From contig CAKVIM010000014.1 of assembly GCA_934754775.1 (NCBI GenBank), positions 1 through 52,420 on the forward strand: a stretch of DNA of 52,420 nucleotides, written 5' to 3'. The position numbers and the translations under genes were made by a program. The DNA comes from an uncultured Candidatus Melainabacteria bacterium (GTDB lineage: Bacteria > Cyanobacteriota > Vampirovibrionia > Gastranaerophilales > Gastranaerophilaceae). This document shows positions 8,656 to 16,780 of this stretch, in pieces. The notes beneath the pieces are model-generated. The model was given only the letters and a program-made list of their open reading frames with translations, did not search any database and was not told the origin of the DNA. The first letter of the stretch is position 1; every line of letters starts with the position of its first letter.

Positions 8656-9105
8656 ATGACAAATATAACATTAGAAGATTTAAGACCAGCTGAAGGTGCA
8701 ACTGGCAAATCAAAAAGAGTAGGACGTGGTCGTTCTTCAGGACACGGTAAAACATCTTGCCGCGGTCATAACGGTGAAGGACAACGTTCAGGCAGAACTG
8801 CTAAAAGAGGTTTTGAAGGTGGCCAAATGCCAGCTTACAGAAGATTACCTAAGTTGAAAGGTTTCCAAATTATCAATCAACGTAATTATGCTCAAATTAA
8901 CGTTGGCAGATTAGCTGATTTAGAAATTACTGAAATTTCTTTGGAATCTTTGAAAGAAATCAGAAAAGCTCATCCTTCTTGCGATGGTTTAAGAATTTTA
9001 GGTAACGGTGAAATCAAGAAAGCTATAACTGTTAAGGCTAACTATGTAACTCCATCAGCAAAAGAAAAAATTGAAGCAGCAGGCGGAAAGGTTGAATTAG
9101 TATAA
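8656..9105 (+). CDS. rplO: 50S ribosomal protein L15
   Basis: A 149-aa L15, a late-assembly 50S protein. The glycine/arginine-rich N-terminal half reads KRVGRGRSSGHGKTSCRGHNG and contains GGQMPAYRRLPK; the C-terminal half ends ITVKANYVTPSAKEKIEAAGGKVELV. Length is normal. The ribosome binding site is GAAAGGAAC before the ATG. Its stop overlaps the secY start (TAATG), so the two are translationally coupled as in most bacteria. Confidence 0.97.
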   Translation: MTNITLEDLRPAEGATGKSKRVGRGRSSGHGKTSCRGHNGEGQRSGRTAKRGFEGGQMPAYRRLPKLKGFQIINQRNYAQINVGRLADLEITEISLESLKEIRKAHPSCDGLRILGNGEIKKAITVKANYVTPSAKEKIEAAGGKVELV

Positions 9106-10451
9106 TGACTGGTGTTAATGGCGGAATGAGAATGCCGACAGCGGCAGATTTGATGTCAATGTGGAATGCATCAGGCTTGAAAGAAAAGTTGATTTTTACT
9201 TTCTTGATGCTTGTGTTATTCAGATTTGGCATTCATTTGCCGGTATTTGGTATCAATAACGAAATCTTCTCCAGAATAGCTTCCGGAAACAATATCATCG
9301 GATTTTTGGATTTGTTTACCGGTGGTGCGTTGGGTAAGGTTTCAATTTTTGCCCTCGGTATCGGGCCATATATTACATCATCAATTATTATGCAATTGAT
9401 GGCTGTAATTATTCCTGCATTAGAAAAATTGCAAAAAGAAGATGGTGAAGCCGGCAGAAGAAAACTTTCACAATATACACGTGTATTCACTGTTGTGTTG
9501 GCTTTGTTCCAAGGTATAATCTTTATGGCATACTTGTCACATCTTCCGGGTGCTATAACAGCCGGTGTAAACCATGTGATGTTCTATGTATCATCTATTA
9601 TTACACTAACTGCTGGTTCTATTCTTGTAATGTGGATGTCTGAATTGATTACTGAAAAAGGTATTGGTAACGGTGGTTCATTGATAATCTTTGTCGGTAT
9701 CTTATCAGGTATTCCGCTTTACTCTTCAAGAACAGCACAAATGGTATCAAATGACTCTGCTCTTATGTGGGGGTTGGTACTATTACTTGCAATCTTTTTT
9801 GTTACAATGGTTTTCATTGTAATTATGCAAGAAGCAATTCGTAAGGTTATTATTGTTAATCCTAAAAGACAGGTTGGTAACAAGGTTTATGGCGGAGTAA
9901 ATACTTTTATTCCGTTCAAACTTAATCCGGGTGGGGTTATGCCAATCATCTTCGCAGTAGCAATTTTATTGTTCCCATCAACTATTTTGAGTTTGGTAGG
10001 ACAAGCTAACTTGCCTGCAGGCTGGATTCAAGATGTAGTATTAGTACTTAATAAGATTTTTAATCCATCAGGTGCTACTTATTATGTAATTTACTTCTTG
10101 ATGATTGTTGCGTTAACTTTCTTCTACGCATCAATTATGCCAAATATGCAGCCAAAGGAAATTGCTGATAACCTAAAGAAATATGGGTCATCAATCCCTG
10201 GGGTTAAACCTGGCAGACCAACAGCAGAAGCGTTGGATAAAATATTAACAAAGACAACATTTATCGGTGCTTTGGCTTTGGGTATAATTGCTTTGGTGCC
10301 TGCATTTGCAAGCTATGTGACTAGAATTACAACTTTGCAAGGTATCGGTGCTACCTCTCTAATCATCATGGTTGGTGTTGCTCTTGATTTGATTAACCAA
10401 GTTAAGACTCACTTGCTCGCAAGAAACTACGAAACTTTCTTGAAAGATTAG
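9105..10451 (+). CDS. secY: Preprotein translocase subunit SecY
   Basis: A 448-aa polytopic channel subunit of the SecYEG translocon. About ten membrane segments are visible. Conserved landmarks include GIGPYITSSIIMQL, the cytoplasmic loop GEAGRRKLSQYTR, GIGNGGSLIIF and the C-terminal PNMQPKEIADNLKKYGSSIPGVKPGRPT. Length is normal. The usual downstream genes (adk, map, infA, rpmJ, rpsM, rpsK, rpoA, rplQ) do not follow; a strong terminator ends the operon 19 nt after the stop. Confidence 0.97.
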   Translation: MTGVNGGMRMPTAADLMSMWNASGLKEKLIFTFLMLVLFRFGIHLPVFGINNEIFSRIASGNNIIGFLDLFTGGALGKVSIFALGIGPYITSSIIMQLMAVIIPALEKLQKEDGEAGRRKLSQYTRVFTVVLALFQGIIFMAYLSHLPGAITAGVNHVMFYVSSIITLTAGSILVMWMSELITEKGIGNGGSLIIFVGILSGIPLYSSRTAQMVSNDSALMWGLVLLLAIFFVTMVFIVIMQEAIRKVIIVNPKRQVGNKVYGGVNTFIPFKLNPGGVMPIIFAVAILLFPSTILSLVGQANLPAGWIQDVVLVLNKIFNPSGATYYVIYFLMIVALTFFYASIMPNMQPKEIADNLKKYGSSIPGVKPGRPTAEALDKILTKTTFIGALALGIIALVPAFASYVTRITTLQGIGATSLIIMVGVALDLINQVKTHLLARNYETFLKD

Positions 10452-10470
10452 TGAATAGGAAAATATTGAT

Positions 10471-10506
10471 AAGGGCGGAACTGAAAGTTCCGCCCTTATT
10501 TTTTAT
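10471..10506 (+). terminator. Intrinsic terminator after secY
   Basis: A 12-bp perfect stem AAGGGCGGAACT / AGTTCCGCCCTT with a 3-nt loop is followed by ATTTTTT. It ends the rpsE-rpmD-rplO-secY unit. Confidence 0.9.
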
Positions 10507-10623
10507 ATCTTATTAACTTTTGTAACGAATGTTCTCTCTTTTGAAATCCAAGATTTTAGAAAAACTTTATAAATACATAAGACATTAACAATGTTAGAAA
10601 AATGAGAGAGAGAAAGAAAATTT

Positions 10624-10650
10624 AAACGCTCCCCTTATTGAGGAGCGTTT
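10624..10650 (-). terminator. Intrinsic terminator of aroQ
   Basis: The stem AAACGCTCC / GGAGCGTTT (9 bp) has a 9-nt loop. On the minus strand it is followed by TTTAAATTTTC. It lies just past the aroQ stop. The rest of 10507-10623 shows no gene. Confidence 0.65.
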
Positions 10651-10666
10651 CATTTAAAAAAGGTGA

Positions 10667-11098
10667 TTATTTCAAATAGTTTACCAAACCTTCTAGTGCT
10701 AAAGTATAGCTCAGTTCTTTGAAACCAACGACTTGTGCAATGCAAACTCCTGAAATCAGAGATGTGTGACGAAATTCTTCACGTGCGTGAATGTTTGTCA
10801 TATGGATTTCAACTGTCGGAATTCCAACAGCTGCTATTGCATCACGAATGACAACGCTTGTATGAGTGTAACCGCCTGCATTAATCAAAATCCCATCGTA
10901 CTGATTTCTTGCGGACTGAATCTTGTCAACGATTTCTCCTTCGTGATTGCTTTGCCAAACCGTAACTTCTGCTCCAAGTTCTTTACCTCTGACGATTACG
11001 GCATTCTCAATATCTTGAAGCGTTGTCTTGCCATATTTTTCAGGCTCACGATTTCCTAACATGTTTAAATTTGCACCGTTTATGAGTAATATTTTCAT
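10667..11098 (-). CDS. aroQ: 3-dehydroquinate dehydratase, type II
   Basis: A type II dehydroquinase of 143 aa, third step of the shikimate pathway (3-dehydroquinate to 3-dehydroshikimate). The start chosen is MKILLINGANLNMLGNREP because AAAGGA lies 8 nt before it and the family starts there; an upstream in-frame ATG at 11131 would add 11 unconserved residues. The catalytic Tyr is in REPEKYG (Tyr22), and the substrate-binding WQSNHEGE and INAGGYTHTSVVIRDA blocks are intact. VEIHMTNIHAREEFRHTS carries the catalytic His. No other aro genes are adjacent. Confidence 0.95.
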   Translation of the reverse strand: MKILLINGANLNMLGNREPEKYGKTTLQDIENAVIVRGKELGAEVTVWQSNHEGEIVDKIQSARNQYDGILINAGGYTHTSVVIRDAIAAVGIPTVEIHMTNIHAREEFRHTSLISGVCIAQVVGFKELSYTLALEGLVNYLK

Positions 11099-11205
11099 CT
11101 TAAAATCCTTTATCAAAAGGTGAAAAGGCAATTCTATTCACCACTTACTATTCACTATTTGCTGTCTTTATTATACAATATATACAAGAAGAATGCGAGG
11201 ATAAA

Positions 11206-11529
11206 ATGATTAACAAACGCTGGTATGACCAAGACCCTATTTTGAAAGAAGCTTTAGAGCTTTTAAGACTTTCTCCTGATGAAACAAAATCAGAAGCTGC
11301 AGAATTTATGTTACAACTTCAAGAACAAGTCGCAGGCGAAGTTATAGAACACGTTTACGAGATTATTAATACATACCAAGGCAAGGGAAATCGTTGGTAT
11401 GATAACGACCCTATGATGCTTAAAGCCGTTGAGTTACTAAGAAATGCTCCTGCTAAAGTTCAAAGAGTCGCTGCTTTAAAACTTCTTATCGCACTTGAAC
11501 AAAAGAGCTTTGAAGGAGTTGAAATCTAA
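11206..11529 (+). CDS. Small protein with a duplicated RWYD motif, upstream of folE2
   Basis: A 107-aa protein that I do not recognise by function. It consists of two similar halves: RWYDQDPILKEALELLRLSP at residues 5-24 and RWYDNDPMMLKAVELLRNAP at 64-83. Each is followed by an Ala-rich helix (KSEAAEFMLQL; VQRVAALKLLIAL). The middle linker (EVIEHVYEIINTYQGKGN) is helical. No signal peptide, cysteine motif or membrane segment is seen. Its stop is immediately followed by the ATG of folE2, and it begins after an AATGCGAGGAT ribosome binding site, so the pair is almost certainly one transcript. It could be a helical scaffold or regulator. Confidence 0.8.
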   Translation: MINKRWYDQDPILKEALELLRLSPDETKSEAAEFMLQLQEQVAGEVIEHVYEIINTYQGKGNRWYDNDPMMLKAVELLRNAPAKVQRVAALKLLIALEQKSFEGVEI

Positions 11530-12321
11530 ATGAAAGACGTTCAGAACCAGTCAGATAATCGTGGAGTAGATATTCAAAAAGTCGGTATCAAAGGCATAGA
11601 GTTGCCTTTGATTATTCAGCGTAAAGATAAAGAAGATATTGTAATTTATTCTAATGCAACTGCAGGAGTATCTCTTCCGGCTCATTATAAAGGAACTCAC
11701 ATGTCACGTTTTGTTGAGGTTCTGAATGAATGGCGTAGCAATAACACTCTCGGAGTTGATATAAAAGGGTGTGTCGAAGCAATCATAAAACGCCTAGACG
11801 CAAAAAGCGGCTATTTGAAATTCGAGTTCAAGTATTTTGTTGATAAAAAAGCTCCCGTAACAGGAATATCTGCTCCGATGTGCTATGATTGTTTTTTTGA
11901 GGGAATTCTCGATAATTATAATGAAGAAGATGAAGAATATCGTTTCTATCTTGGTGTAAAAGTACCGGTGACAACACTTTGTCCTTGCTCAAAAGAAATA
12001 TCTGATTATGGAGCTCATAACCAACGTGCAATCGTGTCCGTAAAAGTTACATATCCGGAAGATGAGCATATTTGGCTGGAAGATTTGATTAAATCAATCG
12101 AAAGTTGTTCATCTTGCGAGCTTTATCCGCTTCTAAAACGTGAAGATGAAAAATATGTTACGGAACACGCATACAATAATCCGAAATTTGTTGAAGATGT
12201 TCTAAGAGATGTTGTTCTTTTATTAAGAAACAACGATATAATCGATTCGTTCGAAGTTGAATGTGAATCTTTAGAAAGTATCCACAACCACTCTGCTTGG
12301 GCTTATCAAGCCGAGGGGTAG
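11530..12321 (+). CDS. folE2: GTP cyclohydrolase FolE2 (type IB)
   Basis: A 263-aa type IB GTP cyclohydrolase I that makes 7,8-dihydroneopterin triphosphate for folate (and possibly queuosine). FolE2 replaces zinc-dependent FolE1 in many bacteria. The family signature CPCSKEISDYGAHNQR is present at residues 151-166, with the active-site Cys and the His. The C-terminal HNHSAWAYQ block is typical. Its ATG abuts the stop of the RWYD protein. The folate gene folK is found separately at 25594-26130. Length is normal. Confidence 0.95.
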   Translation: MKDVQNQSDNRGVDIQKVGIKGIELPLIIQRKDKEDIVIYSNATAGVSLPAHYKGTHMSRFVEVLNEWRSNNTLGVDIKGCVEAIIKRLDAKSGYLKFEFKYFVDKKAPVTGISAPMCYDCFFEGILDNYNEEDEEYRFYLGVKVPVTTLCPCSKEISDYGAHNQRAIVSVKVTYPEDEHIWLEDLIKSIESCSSCELYPLLKREDEKYVTEHAYNNPKFVEDVLRDVVLLLRNNDIIDSFEVECESLESIHNHSAWAYQAEG

Positions 12322-12510
12322 AGGGGGGAAATATATACATTCTAGCCTATATAAAAACTACTAAGTTTGCGGTGGAAAAGAGGTAAAGGGGTAAATTATA
12401 TTTTAGCTTGGCGATAAGCTACTAACTTGGTCTGTATTAGTGAGTAATGAAAGGGAAATGTTCAAAACTTTCTTTTAGAAAAGTTCTAAATTTGAACATC
12501 ATTTGCACCA

Positions 12511-12915
12511 CGAGCGTGCAGCGATTAGCTGCGATAGCGAGTGTAAGAGTGCAAGCTTTGCTTGCTAAATCCATTCAATCCACAACCGTAAGGTTGTAGA
12601 AAACAATGCGTCATTTCTTTTCTTTTGCTTCGTTTTCTTTTCTTTTTTCGCAATAAAGAAAAGAAAATGAAGAAATATTTTGAAATAAAAAATGTACTTT
12701 TCTTTCTCTTTTGTTGCGATAAAAAGAGTTCTTTCACTTTACTTTCAAGTTGGTATGTGTACCTACATATCAAATGTATTTACCCCAGAAAAGTACGAAA
12801 AGAAAGAGAAAATACACTACCGCTTTCTACGCCCTTCGGGCGTGGTTTGAATTGCTGTAGCAGGCAGAGCTTGCACTCTTACGCTCGCTATTGCAGCTAA
12901 TCGCTGCACGCTCGC
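12511..12915. repeat. Two inverted copies of a ~130-nt palindromic element (family R5)
   Basis: The 759-nt stretch between folE2 and the next gene start holds a large inverted repeat. Arm one (12511-12564, starting CGAGCGTGCAGCGATTAGCT) matches the reverse complement of 12862-12915 with about four mismatches. Homology continues inward with a small hairpin in each copy (ACAACC-GTAA-GGTTGT at 12582-12597; ACGCCC/GGGCGT at 12829-12843) and a pyrimidine-rich CTTTTCTTTT track. The stems differ in paired positions. The open frames inside are translations of the repeat and are not called as genes. The part at 12322-12510 shows no gene. Confidence 0.8.
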
Positions 12916-13080
12916 AGTGCGATTGTCATCCATTTTATTGACAGTTGTGCATTAAGTATCGAACTGATGTTTCGCTCGTAAATGAATAAATCCTTTTCAA
13001 AAATTAAAATCTCCTTCGAAATTATTATTGTATTTATTCCTTTCTGGGTCTATAATATTCTTAATAGAGGATTTTGGGGA

Positions 13081-14904
13081 ATGAAGAGCAGGGTTTGGTT
13101 ATTAATTATTTCATTATTTATGTTATGCACAGCTGTGTTTGCACAGGGTGTGTTTTCAGAGTATGTACCTCAAAAAAATGAAATCATATTTAACCAATCA
13201 ATGTACAGAATTGATGTGATTGATCCCCAAACAACAACCAACACGAAAGGTGCAAACTACCCCGGTCTAAGAGGTGCAAATCAGCTTGTTGTCTATACTC
13301 CATCATTCGGATTTAGAACTAACACAAACGAATTCGGAACAGAAGCTATTATAACGGGTGATACCGTAACTGCTCTAAGCGGTGCGGATTCTCTTATCCC
13401 TGCAAATGGTGTTGTAATAAGCGGACACGGTCAAGCTAAAAAATGGATTAATGAGAATGTTATGGTGGGTGCAAAAATCTACATCAATCCGGATAAAAAA
13501 ATAATTACTTCATATATAACTTCTGATACGTTCCTTTATACTGCAAGAGAACGTATAAAAGAAGCTCAGAATATGATGCTTTTTTATGTTCAAAATGCTG
13601 CAAATTACAATGCAAAAAGAACAACTCAAAATATTTGTAAAGCAAACGATTATATAGATAAAGCTGTTAAAAACGGTGAAGATTCTCAAAAATATGCGAC
13701 AAGAGCTATAGAGTACGCAGATTTAGCGATGTCTACTGTAATACCGTATGACGCAAATGAGTTGAAAGGGGTTTGGATAAGGCCAACATATTATAACGAA
13801 AAAGATATCCAAAATGTTTTGGATAATCTGGCGAATGCCGGCATTAATAATGTGTTTTTGGAAACTTATTATCACGGTCAAACAATATTCCCTTCTCAGA
13901 CGATGACAAAATACGGTTTTATTCGTCAAAAAGAAGAATTTGCCGGTTTTGACCCTCTTAAAATCTGGATTTGCGAAGCACATAAACGTGGAATAAAAGT
14001 TCATATATGGTTTGAAAGTTTCTACGTAGGTAACAAACCTCCGGAAACAAATCCTGAGTTTATCTTAGCGAAAAAACCGGAATGGGCTAATTATCAAAAG
14101 AAAAACGCTGATTCAGACACAATTGCTTATTCAGTTTCAGAACATAACGGATATTTTATCGATCCTGCGAATCCGGAAGTCCAAAATTTCTTGTATGAAT
14201 TGTTGTGCGAAATTGTAACCAAATATAAACCGGATGGCATAAATCTTGATTACATCAGATATCCGCAATCATTGGATATAATTTATTCTAATTATGATAT
14301 GTCAAATTGGGGCTATACAAAATATGCCAGAACAGAATTCAATAATATGTATGGTGTTGACCCGATTGAATTAACCACTTCTGATCCGCTTTGGGCTCAA
14401 TGGAAGGCTTATAGATGTAATAAAGTTACTAATTTCGTTCGTAGAGTCGGTATAATGTGCCGATATAACAATATTATGATAACAACTGTAATCTTCCCAA
14501 ATCGTACATTAGCACTGAATACAAAAATGCAGGATTGGAAAACTTGGTCTGTAAATAATTTTGTAGATGGCTTTACACCATTATTTTTGACTTGCAACGA
14601 TTCAACTGCAATAAATTTGATTGAAGAAGTCTTGAGAAATAAATCTGCCAGTACAAAACTTTATGCCGGTTTGTTTGTAACATTTATGAACGGTTCAAAT
14701 TCTGATTTAATTAAACAAATCCACGCAGCAAGAAAATATTGCTTGAGCGGAATTATAATTTTTGATTATGCACATTTGAATAATACGTATGTAGAAACAC
14801 TTACAGAAAGTGTGTTTAGACCGATTAAAGCGGATCAATCGCTAACTCAGCCGCAACAAACACAAGATGTTCAAAGAGGTAAAAGACGTGGCAGAAGAAA
14901 CTAA
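13081..14904 (+). CDS. Secreted glycoside-hydrolase-like (GHL10/DUF187) protein
   Basis: About 607 aa. The start at 13081 is chosen because it follows GAGGATTTTGGGGA and gives a clean signal peptide (MKSRVWLLIISLFMLCTAVFA|QG); a start at 12982 would add 33 residues before it. The C-terminal two thirds is a GHL10-like TIM barrel: ELKGVWIRPTYYNEKDIQNVL, AGINNVFLETYYHGQ, EAHKRGIKVHIWFESF, then GYFIDPANPEVQNFL and PDGINLDYIRYP. These are the usual landmarks of the YngK-type proteins. The N-terminal part (residues about 30-215) is a separate region with a helical stretch. Substrate is unknown; envelope glycan or an exported polysaccharide is plausible. The basic tail GKRRGRRN overlaps the next gene. 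Confidence 0.85.
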   Translation: MKSRVWLLIISLFMLCTAVFAQGVFSEYVPQKNEIIFNQSMYRIDVIDPQTTTNTKGANYPGLRGANQLVVYTPSFGFRTNTNEFGTEAIITGDTVTALSGADSLIPANGVVISGHGQAKKWINENVMVGAKIYINPDKKIITSYITSDTFLYTARERIKEAQNMMLFYVQNAANYNAKRTTQNICKANDYIDKAVKNGEDSQKYATRAIEYADLAMSTVIPYDANELKGVWIRPTYYNEKDIQNVLDNLANAGINNVFLETYYHGQTIFPSQTMTKYGFIRQKEEFAGFDPLKIWICEAHKRGIKVHIWFESFYVGNKPPETNPEFILAKKPEWANYQKKNADSDTIAYSVSEHNGYFIDPANPEVQNFLYELLCEIVTKYKPDGINLDYIRYPQSLDIIYSNYDMSNWGYTKYARTEFNNMYGVDPIELTTSDPLWAQWKAYRCNKVTNFVRRVGIMCRYNNIMITTVIFPNRTLALNTKMQDWKTWSVNNFVDGFTPLFLTCNDSTAINLIEEVLRNKSASTKLYAGLFVTFMNGSNSDLIKQIHAARKYCLSGIIIFDYAHLNNTYVETLTESVFRPIKADQSLTQPQQTQDVQRGKRRGRRN

Positions 14905-15073
14905 AAAAAGAGCTTTTTTAGGAATATGGTTTGATTGTTGCCATGTTTACGGCAGATTATACAAAAATCAAATGGGCACTGCTTATGTCGGCAGGTGTCC
15001 GAAATGTTTACGTCCGGTTAATGTAAAAATCGGCGGTGAAGGTACGAATAGGAGGTTTTTTCGTGGCAGCTAG
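14888..15073 (+). CDS. Small conserved CxxC protein (61 aa)
   Basis: A short protein with the pattern GIWFDCCHVYGRLYKN...GTAYVGRCPKCLRPVNVKIGGEGT, ending RRFFRGS. I recall similar small proteins of unknown function in planctomycetes and cyanobacteria with the same WF-CC-VY-R-Y and GRCPKC-PV-V-IG-GGT-RRFF words, but could not check this. The GTG start is preferred because AGAGGT lies 7 nt before it; the upstream ATG at 14867 also exists. CC plus CxxC could bind a metal. It overlaps the glycoside-hydrolase-like gene by 17 nt and the peptidase gene by 11 nt, so all three are coupled. Confidence 0.75.
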   Translation: MAEETKKRAFLGIWFDCCHVYGRLYKNQMGTAYVGRCPKCLRPVNVKIGGEGTNRRFFRGS

Positions 15074-16304
15074 TTTAAATGATTTAAGAAAAGAAAACGA
15101 AGTATTAGATATTTTTTGTAACTTAGTTTCAATCCCATCTCCTTCTTTAAAAGAGGATAAGGTTATTGAATGGATTCTTGATTTTTGCAAGAAAAACGGT
15201 ATTGATGGAAAAAAAGATAACTATGGCAATATTTATATCTATGTTCCGGCAACCGATGAAACTAAAGAACCTTTGATGTTATCCTCTCATATGGATGTAG
15301 TTGGTGACGACAGTCCTGTTAATATATATTTGGATGGCGAGTTTATCAAAGCTGAAGGTAGAACTCTTGGGGCTGATGATAAAGTTGGTGTTGCATGTGC
15401 ATTGCAACTTGCAAAAGATATCAAAAATGGCTTGGTTGATGCAAAGGGTGGGCTTGAAATAACATTTACTCGTGATGAAGAAACCGGCATGAGTGGTATT
15501 GAACACGTAGAATTTGATAAGATTAAATCTAAGTATGTACTTGTTTGTGACGCTGATAAACTCGGACAACTTCAAATATCTGGTGCAAGTTACACAAACG
15601 CTAAAATTACTGTAAGAGGCTTGAAAGGCGGTCACTCAGGCATCGATATCGGTGATAAAACCAGATTAAATGCAGCAAAACTTATTGCTGAATTGCTTGC
15701 AGAATTCCCACAAGGAGCTTATTATACAGATGAAACCGGTGTTATAACTTCTTGTAATCTGGGTGCAATTGTAGCAGGCGGAGTTCAGAATTCTGTAGCG
15801 GCAATTGTGGAAAAAGGTATCAAGACAAATGATTATATTACGGAAATTATGAAAAAGACTTCTACAAATATAATTAATACATTAGGTATGGCATCTTATT
15901 CAATCAGAAGTGCAAGTTTAGCAAAAGAAGAAGAGCTAAAATCTTTGATGCAGTCAATTGTCGATAAGTTTAATGCAAAATACAAAGATTTAGCAGAAGC
16001 TAAGATTGAATTTGAAGTACATTTACTTCCGTTTGAAAAAGCTGATGATGACAGAATTGAAATTGCTCATACAAAAGCTTGTGAAAGAGCAGGGATTAAG
16101 AACGATATTTCTTCATTCCACGCAGGGGCTGAAACACATATTTATTGCCATAATAAAAACTCTAAGGGTGAAACATTCATGCCATCTCTTTTAGGCTTGG
16201 CAGATGTTTACAATATGCACTCTGCAGCTGAAAAAGTTGACTACAGAACATTGATTAAGGGGTATGAAGTTATAAAAAATACTTTTGAAGAATTCAATGA
16301 TTAA
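15063..16304 (+). CDS. M20 family peptidase, tripeptidase T-like
   Basis: About 413 aa, a PepT-like member of the M20 metallopeptidases, which release N-terminal residues from tripeptides using two zinc ions. A GTG start at 15063 is preferred because AGGAGG lies 7-8 nt upstream. Metal-ligand and catalytic motifs are SSHMDVVGD, GADDKVGVA, TRDEETGMSG (catalytic Glu pair) and CDADKLGQL. The dimerisation lid starts at GLKGGHSGIDIG, and the last ligand His lies in the DVYNMHSAAEKVD block. No signal peptide, so cytosolic. It is the third gene of a coupled cluster with the GHL10-like and CxxC proteins. Confidence 0.9.
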   Translation: MAASLNDLRKENEVLDIFCNLVSIPSPSLKEDKVIEWILDFCKKNGIDGKKDNYGNIYIYVPATDETKEPLMLSSHMDVVGDDSPVNIYLDGEFIKAEGRTLGADDKVGVACALQLAKDIKNGLVDAKGGLEITFTRDEETGMSGIEHVEFDKIKSKYVLVCDADKLGQLQISGASYTNAKITVRGLKGGHSGIDIGDKTRLNAAKLIAELLAEFPQGAYYTDETGVITSCNLGAIVAGGVQNSVAAIVEKGIKTNDYITEIMKKTSTNIINTLGMASYSIRSASLAKEEELKSLMQSIVDKFNAKYKDLAEAKIEFEVHLLPFEKADDDRIEIAHTKACERAGIKNDISSFHAGAETHIYCHNKNSKGETFMPSLLGLADVYNMHSAAEKVDYRTLIKGYEVIKNTFEEFND

Positions 16305-16379
16305 GTTTTGTAACAAGAAAGAGCAATTTTTTTAGTCTATGCGTTTTATTAAATACGTGTAGTAAATGGAGATTATGTT

Positions 16380-16703
16380 ATGAATATTTTAGGTTTGAAA
16401 TCAGCAGCAATTAATCCTGTAAAAATCAATTATGCGAAGGAAAAAGGTGCTCAAGTCGGCAACTATGTACGTGAAATGATAGAGAACAATCCAACTATGC
16501 GTAATAGAATCTATGGTGCGATGAAAGTTTGTAACTCTGATGCTTTGGAACTTGCTCAAAGAGGAGATGTTTTGCTAATTAATAGTGGCGGTTCCAAAAC
16601 ATCTATGCTAAATATTCCTAAAATTAAAGATGGTTCTGAATTAATAGATGCGATATTGAAAAATATTGGTATTAATGCAAAAGACGGCATTAAACATGCA
16701 TAG
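16380..16703 (+). CDS. Hypothetical protein (107 aa)
   Basis: A 107-aa protein that I do not recognise. It starts MNILGLKSAAINPVKINYAKEK, has a helical middle (VGNYVREMIENNPTMRNRIYGAM), a short hydrophobic stretch GDVLLINSGG and no signal peptide or metal motif. A GGAGATTAT ribosome binding site precedes the ATG. A TTTTGTAAC motif lies about 70 nt upstream at 16306, and a perfect bidirectional terminator follows at 16726-16761, so it is probably a monocistronic gene. Confidence 0.65.
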   Translation: MNILGLKSAAINPVKINYAKEKGAQVGNYVREMIENNPTMRNRIYGAMKVCNSDALELAQRGDVLLINSGGSKTSMLNIPKIKDGSELIDAILKNIGINAKDGIKHA

Positions 16704-16725
16704 ATAATAAGAGATTTAACATATT

Positions 16726-16761
16726 AAAAAAGGTTTAGAAGAATTCTTCTAAACCTTTTTT
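16726..16761. terminator. Bidirectional terminator
   Basis: A near-perfect palindrome: AAAAAAGGTTTAGAAG pairs with CTTCTAAACCTTTTTT around an AATT centre. It serves the convergent gene ends at 16703 (plus strand) and 16781 (minus strand). Confidence 0.9.
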
Positions 16762-16780
16762 AGTTTTTGTTTATATTGAA

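Noticed and set aside
12525..12900. Two small frames of 82 and 91 codons inside the folE2-downstream gap
   Set aside because: They are translations of the R5 inverted repeat, rich in Phe/Lys/Arg from the CTTTT tracks, and end in similar words because the repeat arms are homologous.
12322..13080. Insertion sequence or MITE bounded by the 53-nt inverted repeats
   Set aside because: No transposase and no clear target duplication; the arms look like two inverted copies of a structured element rather than IS ends.
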